Source: DASSUW01 sp963774155
Lineage (GTDB): Bacteria; Actinomycetota; Thermoleophilia; Solirubrobacterales; Solirubrobacteraceae
Length of the DNA stretch: 64,000 nt
Assembly (NCBI GenBank): GCA_963774155.1
Contig: CAVZDW010000012.1
Span: forward strand, 124,001 to 188,000
Direction of reading: 5' to 3'
Below the pieces are notes generated by a model. That model was not told the DNA's origin. It searched no databases and worked only from the letters and a program-made list of their open reading frames with translations. Numbering within the stretch: the first letter of the stretch is position 1; the number at the start of each line of letters is the position of its first letter. The position numbers and the translations under genes were made by a program. Shown piece by piece: positions 36,410 to 42,999 of the stretch.

Positions 36410-38124
36410 GCGACGAGCTCCGCGGGCCGCAGCTCGACGACCTCGTCGGCGGCGGCGATGAGGATCGGGTCGTGCGTGATGAGCAGGGCCGCTCGGTCGG
36501 CCATCACGCGCCGCAGCGGCTCGATCAGGCGCAGCGTCGCGTCGGTGTCCAGGCCGGCCGACGGCTCGTCGAGCACGATCACCGGCGCGCCCTGGACGAG
36601 CACGCGCGCCATCGCCACCCGGCGTCGCTCACCGCCGGACAGCGCGCGGCCGCGCTGACCGACGCGCGTGGCGGGGTCGAGCTGCAGACCGACCGCGGCG
36701 AGCGCGCCGGCGACCTCGGCGTCGGAGGCTTCGAGCCCGTAGGCGACGTTGTCCCGGATCGTCGCGTCGAACAGCGGGGCGTCCTGCAGGAGCAGCGCGA
36801 CGTGCTCGCGCAGGGTGCGCAGGGTGAGGTCGCGGACGTCGTGGCCGTCGAGGCGCACGGCACCCCAGTCGGGGTCGGCGAAGCGCAGCGCGAGCTTGGC
36901 GGCGGTCGACTTGCCCGCCCCGCTCTCCCCGACCAGCGCCACGCAGCGGCCGGGCATGACCACGAGCTCGAGGCCGTCGAGCGCGGGCCGCTGGGCGCCC
37001 GGATAGGTGTAGGTGACGCGGTCGAGCTCGAGCACGCCGCGCACGCGGGTCAGCGTGCGCGCGCCGGCCCGCTCGGTCACGCGCGGCCTTGTCTCGAGCA
37101 GCTCGATCACGCGCTCGGCGCCGGCGGAGGCCTCGAAGATGGTCTGGCCGAGGCGCGACACGTCGCGCACCGGGCGGTAGAGCTGGGCGAGGTAGGCGAG
37201 GAAGGCGAGCAGGCCGCCGAGCGTGAGGTCGTCGCCGGCCAGCGCGAGCGTCCCCAGCACGATGACGAGGACGGCGCCGGCCAGCTCCAGCAGGTCGACG
37301 ACCGGCGCGAAGAGGCCGGAGATCCGCGTGCCGGCCAGCTCGGCCTGCACCTTGCCCTCGTTCTCGCGCACGAAGCGCTGGAGCTCGCGGTCCTGCGTGT
37401 TCGCGGCCTGCACGAGCGCGGCGTTGCCGAGCGCCTCCTCGGCGACGGCCGTGAGCGACCCGGACCGGCGGCGGCGCTCCCGCGCCGCGCGCCGCGAGAG
37501 CCGGGCGAAGCGGTGCGCGGCGAACGCGAAGACCGGCACCACCACGAGCGACGCGAGCGCGAGCTTCCACGAGAGCAGGAAGAGCGCACCGCCGAAGAAG
37601 AGGATCCGCGCGGCGGCCTGGACGAGCTCGCCGGCGGCGGAGAGGAGCAGGGTCTCGATCGCGTGGACGTCGCCGGTCAGGCGGGCGAGCACGTCGCCGT
37701 GGCGGCGACGGTCGAGCGCGTCCGGCTCGAGCCGCTGGAGGTGCGCGAAGAGCTTCGTGCGCAGCGCCAGCGTGAAGCGCTCCCCGACCCAGGTCGCGGC
37801 GTACTCGTCGCCGAAGGAGAGCAGCGCGCCGAGCAGCGCGAGGCCGACCATGGCCGGCACGAGGACGGCCAGGGGCTCGAGCGTCTCGGCCACGAGGACG
37901 TCGTCGACGACGAGCTTGAAGAGCCACACCTCGGCCGCCTCGACGGCGGGAAGCAGAGCGGCCAGCGCGATGCCCGCGCCGAACGGCTTCCGGTACGGCC
38001 GCGCCAGCGGCCAGAAGCGCCGGAAGACCTGCCGCACCGCCACGGCAGGCGCCGCGGCGACGACCCGGTCGTCGTCGGGAGCCGGCGCGAGCGAGGCGGC
38101 AAGGCGGGAAAACGGAGAGCGCAA
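36406..38124 (-). CDS. ABC exporter, fused membrane and ATPase domains
   Basis: 572 residues. Six membrane helices spread over ~40-320 form a type IV exporter domain (e.g. LAALLPAVEAAEVWLFKLVVDDVLV, GAVLVIVLGTLALAG). The ATPase half has Walker A VGESGAGKST (near 400), Q-loop LLLQDAPLF, signature LSGGERRR, Walker B VIVLDEPSAGLD and the H-loop ITHDP. It probably works as a homodimer moving lipids, peptides or drugs. It is the first gene of the operon with a cytosolic kinase and a PepSY protein, an uncommon combination that suggests phosphorylation-controlled transport or export of a signal; this is inference. Confidence 0.92.
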   Translation of the reverse strand: MRSPFSRLAASLAPAPDDDRVVAAAPAVAVRQVFRRFWPLARPYRKPFGAGIALAALLPAVEAAEVWLFKLVVDDVLVAETLEPLAVLVPAMVGLALLGALLSFGDEYAATWVGERFTLALRTKLFAHLQRLEPDALDRRRHGDVLARLTGDVHAIETLLLSAAGELVQAAARILFFGGALFLLSWKLALASLVVVPVFAFAAHRFARLSRRAARERRRRSGSLTAVAEEALGNAALVQAANTQDRELQRFVRENEGKVQAELAGTRISGLFAPVVDLLELAGAVLVIVLGTLALAGDDLTLGGLLAFLAYLAQLYRPVRDVSRLGQTIFEASAGAERVIELLETRPRVTERAGARTLTRVRGVLELDRVTYTYPGAQRPALDGLELVVMPGRCVALVGESGAGKSTAAKLALRFADPDWGAVRLDGHDVRDLTLRTLREHVALLLQDAPLFDATIRDNVAYGLEASDAEVAGALAAVGLQLDPATRVGQRGRALSGGERRRVAMARVLVQGAPVIVLDEPSAGLDTDATLRLIEPLRRVMADRAALLITHDPILIAAADEVVELRPAELVA

Positions 38125-38127
38125 AGG

Positions 38128-38230
38128 GACTAAGGGGGTCTGACCCCGTCACGCGTTAAACCCGTGACGGCGGACTAAGGGGGTCTGACCCCGTCACGCG
38201 CTAAACCCGTGACGGGGTCTGACCCCCCTT
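38128..38230. repeat. Tandem 43-bp hairpin repeats with GGGGTCTGACCCC cores
   Basis: Two near-identical 43-bp units (38128-38170 and 38173-38215, differing at one position: T vs C in the ACGCG(T/C)TAAA segment) each contain the palindromic core GGGGTCTGACCCC and end in CCGTGACGG. A third core closes the array at 38214-38226. CCCCGTCACG and CGTGACGGGG within the second unit pair into a larger stem. It resembles REP/PU-type intergenic palindromes. It lies between the small basic protein gene and the exporter gene, both leftward, and could terminate one transcript or stabilise another. Confidence 0.75.
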
Positions 38231-38247
38231 GGCCCGGTGGGCGTGGA

Positions 38248-38385
38248 TCAGGTGTCGGAGTTCCGGCTGCGGTTGCGGCGCCGGCGGCGGCGCTTGCGGC
38301 GGCGCTTCTTGCCGGAATCGCTGTCGCGGCTGGATGAGGCGAGGCGCGCCGCGGCGCTGATCCCCTTGAACGAACGGTGAGCCAT
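38248..38385 (-). CDS. Small Arg/Lys-rich basic protein (45 residues)
   Basis: ATG at 38385 to TGA at 38248. The protein begins MAHRSFKGISAAARLASS, then SRDSDSGKK and an uninterrupted basic run of about eleven Arg/Lys, ending NRSRNSDT. There is no membrane segment. A nucleic-acid or membrane-surface ligand is suggested by charge alone. A 38-bp element shared with the kinase/repeat-protein promoter lies 45 bp upstream on the same strand, which supports this being a real, regulated gene despite a weak ribosome site. Confidence 0.5.
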   Translation of the reverse strand: MAHRSFKGISAAARLASSSRDSDSGKKRRRKRRRRRRNRSRNSDT

Positions 38386-38429
38386 GGTGGCGTCCCTTCA
38401 TCGGTTGGAGCTGACGCCGTAAGTGATCT

Positions 38430-38467
38430 CCGGCCGCGATGAGGACGCCGTGAGGCGCCGATGAGAA
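38430..38467 (-). promoter_or_regulatory. Triple CTCA-box element, copy 1 (probable response-regulator site)
   Basis: Read leftward from 38467: TTCTCAT, then CTCAC and CTCAT, with box starts 11 bp apart each time (complement boxes at 38461-38465, 38450-38454, 38439-38443), followed by CGCGGCCGG (38438-38430). The 6-bp spacers differ from copy 2 while the boxes agree, as expected for protein contacts. Eleven-base direct repeats are the geometry of OmpR/PhoB-family sites. It faces the basic protein gene starting at 38385. Confidence 0.55.
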
Positions 38468-38472
38468 GTCGC

Positions 38473-39213
38473 TTACACGTCGACGAAGATCTCGAGCGCG
38501 CCCGCCTCGGCGAACCCGAGCCGTGCGTAGACCCGTGCCGCCTCGTCGGTGTCCGCGTGCAGGTGGGCCAGGCGCGCGCCCTCGGCGAAGCCGCGCTCGA
38601 GCAGCCAGGAGCTGATCGCGCCCGCGACGCCGCGGCGGCGCGACGGCTCGGCCACGGCCACGCCCGCCAGCAGCAGGCTCGGGCCGGCGGCGCCGTCCGT
38701 GCGCACGGAGTACGCGGTGGCGGCCGGCTCGCCGTCCAATAGAGCGAGCGCGACCGTGAAGCCGGGACCGTCGAGGTGCGGCGCCGCCCACGCGCGCAGC
38801 TCGTCGCGGTCGCTCCCGAAGGCGGCGCTGTCGAGGTCGAGCACCGTGTCGAGATCCTCGGGGCCGGCCGCCCGGATGACGAGGCCGGGGACCTCCGGCG
38901 CCGGGACGAAGGCGGATGCCTCGAGCGCCATCAGGCGCAGGCGCTGGAGGTGGCGGCCGGCGTTCCACGGCATGCCCTCCGGCACCCGCACGCCGAGCGC
39001 CAGGCCGCGCTCCCGGTAGAACGCCCGCGCGCCGTCGAGGTCGGGATCGGGGCCGGTGACGTCGGCGCCGTTGAACTGCTGCTGCGGCAGGCCGGAGGCC
39101 ATCACGCGGATGCCGCTCAGCGCCACGGCGGCGCCGCCCAGCGGCGCACGCAGCATCCCCTCGGCGGCCCACGCGTCGCCGTGGGCGGTGCGGACCCGTG
39201 CAGCCAACCCCAT
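38473..39213 (-). CDS. GNAT-family N-acetyltransferase
   Basis: 246 residues from the ATG at 39213. The N-terminal half is a divergent, possibly non-catalytic acetyltransferase-like region. The C-terminal half is a standard GNAT fold: VIRAAGPEDLDTVLDLDSAAFG, LLLAGVAVAEPSRRRGVAGAISSWLLERGF (acetyl-CoA binding) and AARVYARLGFAEAGALEIF. The acceptor is unknown. It lies upstream of the small basic protein gene on the same strand across ~87 bp that contains the CTCA-box element. Confidence 0.85.
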   Translation of the reverse strand: MGLAARVRTAHGDAWAAEGMLRAPLGGAAVALSGIRVMASGLPQQQFNGADVTGPDPDLDGARAFYRERGLALGVRVPEGMPWNAGRHLQRLRLMALEASAFVPAPEVPGLVIRAAGPEDLDTVLDLDSAAFGSDRDELRAWAAPHLDGPGFTVALALLDGEPAATAYSVRTDGAAGPSLLLAGVAVAEPSRRRGVAGAISSWLLERGFAEGARLAHLHADTDEAARVYARLGFAEAGALEIFVDV

Positions 39214-39257
39214 GCCCTCATCCTGGCACCGTGCGGCGCCGGACGGCCATGAGCGTG

Positions 39258-39295
39258 TTCTCACGCCGTCCTCACCCACCGCTCACCGCGGCCGG
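39258..39295 (+). promoter_or_regulatory. Triple CTCA-box element, copy 2 (probable response-regulator site)
   Basis: TTCTCAC (39258-39264), CTCAC (39271-39275) and CTCAC (39282-39286) have box starts exactly 11 bp apart, followed by CGCGGCCGG (39287-39295). The whole 38-bp layout matches copy 1 on the opposite strand in every box and in the terminal nonamer but not in the spacers. It ends 14 bp before the ATG of the protein kinase gene, so it would overlap the core promoter. Confidence 0.6.
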
Positions 39296-39309
39296 GGACC
39301 TTGCCGGCC

Positions 39310-40116
39310 ATGACCGGATGGAACCTGAACGAGGGCGACGAGATCGCTCCCGGCCTGCGGGCGGTCCGCCTCCTCGGCGGCGGCCGCCGCTACGAGGCGT
39401 ACCTCGCGTGGGCCGATCATCTGCGGGCACTGGTCGTCGCCAAGGTGCTGCGACCGGGCGAGGCCGGCGACCTGGAGGGCATGCGCCGCGAGGCGGCCAT
39501 GCTCGACCGCCTCGCCCACCCGATGCTCCTGCGCGCCTTCGGCGCCGTGCTCGACGGCCCGCGCCCGCACCTGGTGCTCGAGCACATCGAAGGCCCGCGC
39601 CTGTCGACGCTGCTGCGGCTGCACGGCATGACCGTCGAGCAGGTGCTGCCGCTGGCGCTGAACCTGTGCGCGGTCCTGCACTACCTCGCGCACGAGCGTG
39701 TCGTCCATCTCGACGTCAAGCCCAGCAACATCATCATGGGCTCCGAGCCGCGGCTGATCGACCTCAGCGTGGCGCGCCGGTTCGACGAGCTCGGCGGGCT
39801 GACGTCGTCAGTCGGCACCGAGCGCTGGATGGCCCCCGAGCAGGCCGACCCTGAGCGCTTCGGCGAGATCGGGTCCCCGTCCGACGTGTACGGGCTCGGC
39901 GCGACCTTGAAGGTCGCGCTGCCCGACCGCGTCTCGCCGGTGCTGGTCGCCGCCGTCGACGCGTGCCTGGAGCCGCGCCCCGCCGACCGGCCGACGGCGG
40001 GCGACCTGGCGTGCGTGCTCGAGCCGCTCGTCGACTCGCTGCCCGCGCCCAAGCTCGGCCGCTTCCGACCTTCCCCACACAGACGAAACCCACATCACCA
40101 GGAGGTGCACCGATGA
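39310..40116 (+). CDS. Soluble protein kinase, STK-like (HLD/DLS variant), paralogue of the 35.7-kb kinase
   Basis: 268 residues, a bare kinase domain with no membrane helix. The Gly loop is LLGGGRRYEAYLAW; Lys in VVAKVL; Glu in MRREAAML. The catalytic loop is VHLDVKPSNIIM (near residue 134), the metal motif LIDLSVARRF, then GTERWMAPEQA, SDVYGLGATL and CLEPRPADRPTAGDL. It shares HLDVK and LIDLS with the kinase at 35678-36409. The ATG at 39310 is preferred to an upstream TTG at 39301. Its stop overlaps the start of an exported acidic repeat protein by 4 bp. The promoter carries the triple CTCA-box element. Confidence 0.88.
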   Translation: MTGWNLNEGDEIAPGLRAVRLLGGGRRYEAYLAWADHLRALVVAKVLRPGEAGDLEGMRREAAMLDRLAHPMLLRAFGAVLDGPRPHLVLEHIEGPRLSTLLRLHGMTVEQVLPLALNLCAVLHYLAHERVVHLDVKPSNIIMGSEPRLIDLSVARRFDELGGLTSSVGTERWMAPEQADPERFGEIGSPSDVYGLGATLKVALPDRVSPVLVAAVDACLEPRPADRPTAGDLACVLEPLVDSLPAPKLGRFRPSPHRRNPHHQEVHR

Positions 40117-40565
40117 CCATCGGACGACTGGCCGTGCTCGCACTGGCCGCAGTGATCGCCCTCGGCGGGCTCGGCACGGCCTTCGCCGCCATCGGCGGCG
40201 ACGGCGACGACGACGCCCGCGCCGCGGCGATCGAGCTCCGCAAGGACGATGCAGGCGCGGAGTTCGTGCAGGAGGACGACGACCCCGGCGACGGGGACGA
40301 CACGAAGGGCGACGACGGGACCCGCGGCGGCAACAACACCGGCGACGGCGACCGCACCCGCGGCAACGACGGGACCCGCGGCGGCAACAACACCGGCGAC
40401 GGCGACCGCACCCGCGGCAACGACGGGACCCGCGGCGGCGACAACACCGGCGACGGCGACGCCACGTGGGGCAACGACGGCACCGGCGGAGGCGACAACT
40501 CGTACGTCGCGCCCGCGCCCGCCCCTGCGGCCGGCGGCGGCGGCGACTACTCCGACGACACCTGA
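40113..40565 (+). CDS. Exported acidic protein with 18-residue Gly/Asn/Asp repeats
   Basis: 150 residues. The signal or anchor (LAVLALAAVIALGGLGTAFA) is followed by an Asp-rich region (DGDDDARAAAIELRKDD, EDDDPGDGDDTKGD). Three tandem 18-residue repeats come next, each built on GTRGGNNTGDGDRTRGND, the last diverged, then a Pro/Ala/Gly tail. The repeats suggest a secreted or wall-associated Ca2+-binding or structural protein. A strong AGGAGG (40100-40105) lies 7 bp before the ATG, and the start overlaps the kinase stop. Pairing of a cytosolic kinase with an exported acidic small protein recurs with the PepSY operon nearby. Function unknown. Confidence 0.75.
   Translation: MTIGRLAVLALAAVIALGGLGTAFAAIGGDGDDDARAAAIELRKDDAGAEFVQEDDDPGDGDDTKGDDGTRGGNNTGDGDRTRGNDGTRGGNNTGDGDRTRGNDGTRGGDNTGDGDATWGNDGTGGGDNSYVAPAPAPAAGGGGDYSDDT
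40314..40475 (+). repeat. 54-bp in-frame tandem repeat, three copies
   Basis: Units at 40314-40367, 40368-40421 and 40422-40475. The first two are identical as far as I can read; the third carries changes (e.g. GGCGACAAC for GGCAACAAC, and ACGTGGGGC in place of ACCCGCGGC). The near identity at third codon positions indicates recent duplication. Copy number may vary between strains. Confidence 0.85.
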
Positions 40566-41227
40566 GCAGCAGCTTCCCGGAGGGGGAAGGGGCAACCGCC
40601 CACGGGGCTCCAAGGGGGTACGCCTCCTAGTACGAGCCCCGTGGGCAACCCCCCGTCGGGGAGCGAGCCGTAGACGAGCAGGCGGGGCCGCTCGCCGAGC
40701 TCGAACACCGTGGCGCTGGCATTGGGCGGCGAGCCGAGGTTCAGCGGCTCGGCGCCCGTGAGGTGCGAGGTCGCGACCCGGATGCAGCCGCCGTGGGAAA
40801 CCACGAGCCACGGCCCGCCGGCCGCGACGAGCTCGTCGACCGCGCCGGAGACCCGGGCCGTGAAGGCCTCCCACGACTCCCCGCCGGGCGCCGTCCGCGA
40901 GCCGCCGCGCCAGTTGGTCAGCTCGGGCGACTGGGCGTCGATCTCCGCGGCGGTCCGGCCGCCCCACTCGCCGACGTCGATCTCCCGCCAGCGCTCGTCG
41001 AAGCGCCCGGGCGAGAGACCGAGGAGCTCGGCGGTCTCGCGCGCCCGGGAGAGGTCGCTGCAGACGATCCGCTCCTCCGGCACCGCGTCGAGGATGGGCT
41101 TCAGCGCCCGCGCCTGGTCGCGGCCGAGCTCGGACAGTGGCGGGTCGAGCTGGCCCTGCAGGCGGTGCTCGGCGTTCCAGGTGGACTCCCCGTGGCGGAC
41201 GAGGATCAGGCGGTCGCGAGATAGCAT
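40547..41227 (-). CDS. Histidine phosphatase (phosphoglycerate mutase-like) family protein
   Basis: 226 residues from the ATG at 41227. The catalytic RHGESTWN motif is at residues ~10-17, followed by QLDPPLSELGRDQARAL, CSDLSRARETAELL, the acid/base region WREIDVGEWGG and the second His in VVSHGGCIRVA. Family members are phosphoglycerate mutases or phosphatases; the substrate is not evident. The natural end seems to be near FELGERPRLLVYGSLPDGG. The last ~30 residues are encoded by a large stem-loop (40598-40646) and beyond, and run into the 3' end of the convergent gene. It diverges from the carboxylase gene with a 10-bp gap. Confidence 0.87.
   Translation of the reverse strand: MLSRDRLILVRHGESTWNAEHRLQGQLDPPLSELGRDQARALKPILDAVPEERIVCSDLSRARETAELLGLSPGRFDERWREIDVGEWGGRTAAEIDAQSPELTNWRGGSRTAPGGESWEAFTARVSGAVDELVAAGGPWLVVSHGGCIRVATSHLTGAEPLNLGSPPNASATVFELGERPRLLVYGSLPDGGLPTGLVLGGVPPWSPVGGCPFPLREAAAQVSSE
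40598..40646. terminator. Long stem-loop between convergent genes
   Basis: Perfect 13-bp arms GCCCACGGGGCTC (40598-40610) and its complement (40634-40646) enclose a 23-nt loop that contains a further GTAC...GTAC pairing. It lies 33 bp after the repeat-protein stop, so it can serve as a terminator for that operon. There is no T-run. It also lies inside the open 3' end of the histidine phosphatase gene on the other strand. Confidence 0.55.
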
Positions 41228-41237
41228 CACGCGCCGC

Positions 41238-42999
41238 ATGTTCTCGAAAGTCCTCGTCGCCAACCGCGGAGAGATCGCCGTTCGCGTCATCCGCGCCCTC
41301 GACGAGCTCGGGATCGCCTCCGTCGCGGTCTATTCCGAGGCCGACCGCGACTCGCAGCACGTCAAGCGCGCCACCGAGGCGTACCTGCTCGGCCCCGGGC
41401 CCGCCGCCGAGTCGTACCTGAACGTCGACAAGCTGATGGAGGTCATCGAGACCTCCGGCGCCGAGGCGGTCCACCCCGGCTACGGCTTCCTCGCCGAGAA
41501 CGCCGCGTTCGCCAAGCGCCTCGAGGAGGCCGGGGTCACGTTCATCGGCCCGCCCGCGTCGGCGATCGAGGCCATGGGCTCCAAGACCAGGGCGCGCGAG
41601 CTGATGAAGAAGGCCGGCGTCCCGATCGTGCCCGGCACCACCGAGCCGGTCGAGGACATCGAGGCGGCCAGGAAGATCGCCGAGGAGATCGGCTACCCGA
41701 TCGCGGTCAAGGCCGCGGGCGGCGGCGGCGGCAAGGGCTTCCGCGTCGCGCTCGACCAGGACAAGCTCCAGGACGCGTTCGAGGGCGCCGCGCGCGAGGG
41801 CGAGAAGTTCTTCAGCGACGCGACGGTCTACCTCGAGCGCTACCTCCCCGATCCGCGTCACGTCGAGGTCCAGGTGCTGGCCGACAAGGCGGGCAACGTC
41901 GTCCACCTCGGCGAGCGCGACTGCTCGATCCAGCGCCGCCACCAGAAGCTGATCGAGGAGTCGCCGGCCCCGCTGGTCGACGCCGAGCTGCGGGCGAAGA
42001 TCGGCGAGATCGCCGTCGAGGCCGCCCGCGCCGTCGGCTACCACTCGGCCGGCACGATCGAGGGCCTGCTCCAGGACGGCGAGTACTTCTTCCTGGAGAT
42101 GAACACGCGCGTCCAGGTCGAGCACTGCGTGACCGAGGAGACCACCGGCGTCGACATCGTGCGCGAGCAGATCCTCATCGCCGCGGGCGAGGATCTGAGC
42201 TTCACGCAGGAGGACGTCCGCTGGCACGGCCACGCGATCGAGTGCCGCATCAACGCCGAGGACGCGGCGAAGAACTTCGCCCCCGCGCCGGGCACGATCA
42301 CGAGCTACTTCGAGCCCTCCGGCCCGGGCGTGCGGGTCGACTCCGGCGTGCTGGCCGGCTCGGAGATCACGCCGCTCTACGACCCGATGGTGGCCAAGCT
42401 CATCGTCTGGGACGCCGACCGCGAGAAGGCCACGCGGCGCATGGCGCGCGCGCTGAACGAGTTCCAGATCGAGGGCGTACGCACCCTGATCCCGTTCCAC
42501 AAGGCGATCATGGCCTCCGAGCAGTGGGCCAACGCCGAGACCTGCCGCGACCTGATCGAGGACAAGGCCTGGCTCAAGCAGCTCGCCCAGCCGAAGCCCG
42601 AGAAGCCCGAGGACGGGGCCGAGACGGTCGAGCGCGACTACACCGTCGAGGTCTCCGGCAAGCGCTTCGAGGTCAAGGTCCGTGGCGAGGCCGCCGGGCC
42701 GGCGGCAGCGGCGGCCAACGGCGCCACCCGACCCGCCCCCCGCCGCGAGCGCAAAGCCGCGTCCGGCGGAGGAGGCGCACCCGCCCGGCGATGCGCTCAC
42801 CTCGCCGCTCCAGGGCAACGTGTTCAAGGTCCTCGTCGAGCAGGGCGCCGAGGTCGAGGAGGGGGCCCTCATCTGCATCATCGAGGCGATGAAGATGGAG
42901 AACGAGATCACGGCCCACAAGAAGGGCACCGTGGCCGAGCTCCCGATCTCCGAGGGCGCCGCCGTGGCGAGCGGCGACACGCTGGCCGTGATCAAGTGA
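41238..42999 (+). CDS. Acetyl-/propionyl-CoA carboxylase alpha subunit (biotin carboxylase + BCCP), frameshifted
   Basis: The biotin carboxylase part reads cleanly from the ATG at 41238: KVLVANRGEIAVRVIRAL, GYGFLAENAAFAK, ATP loop KAAGGGGGKGFRVA, QRRHQKLIEESPAP and EMNTRVQVEHCVTEE. A linker follows (KRFEVKVRGEAAG). Frame is lost around 42760-42785 in a G/C-rich stretch. In the +1 frame the biotinyl domain continues (GDALTSPLQGNVFKVLV, biotin site IIEAMKMENEI) to the stop at 42997-42999. A single indel restores a ~586-residue protein, normal for actinobacterial alpha subunits. It would carboxylate biotin for the beta subunit at 25545-27113. The break may be a sequencing error. Confidence 0.85.

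Noticed and set aside
40314..40475. Short tandem repeats considered as a CRISPR array
   Set aside because: There are no variable spacers, the repeats abut directly, and they encode an in-frame 18-residue protein repeat.
42700..42800. Programmed ribosomal frameshifting in the carboxylase linker
   Set aside because: No slippery heptamer followed by a stable structure is evident, and other genes in the window show similar indels, so sequence error or mutation is simpler.
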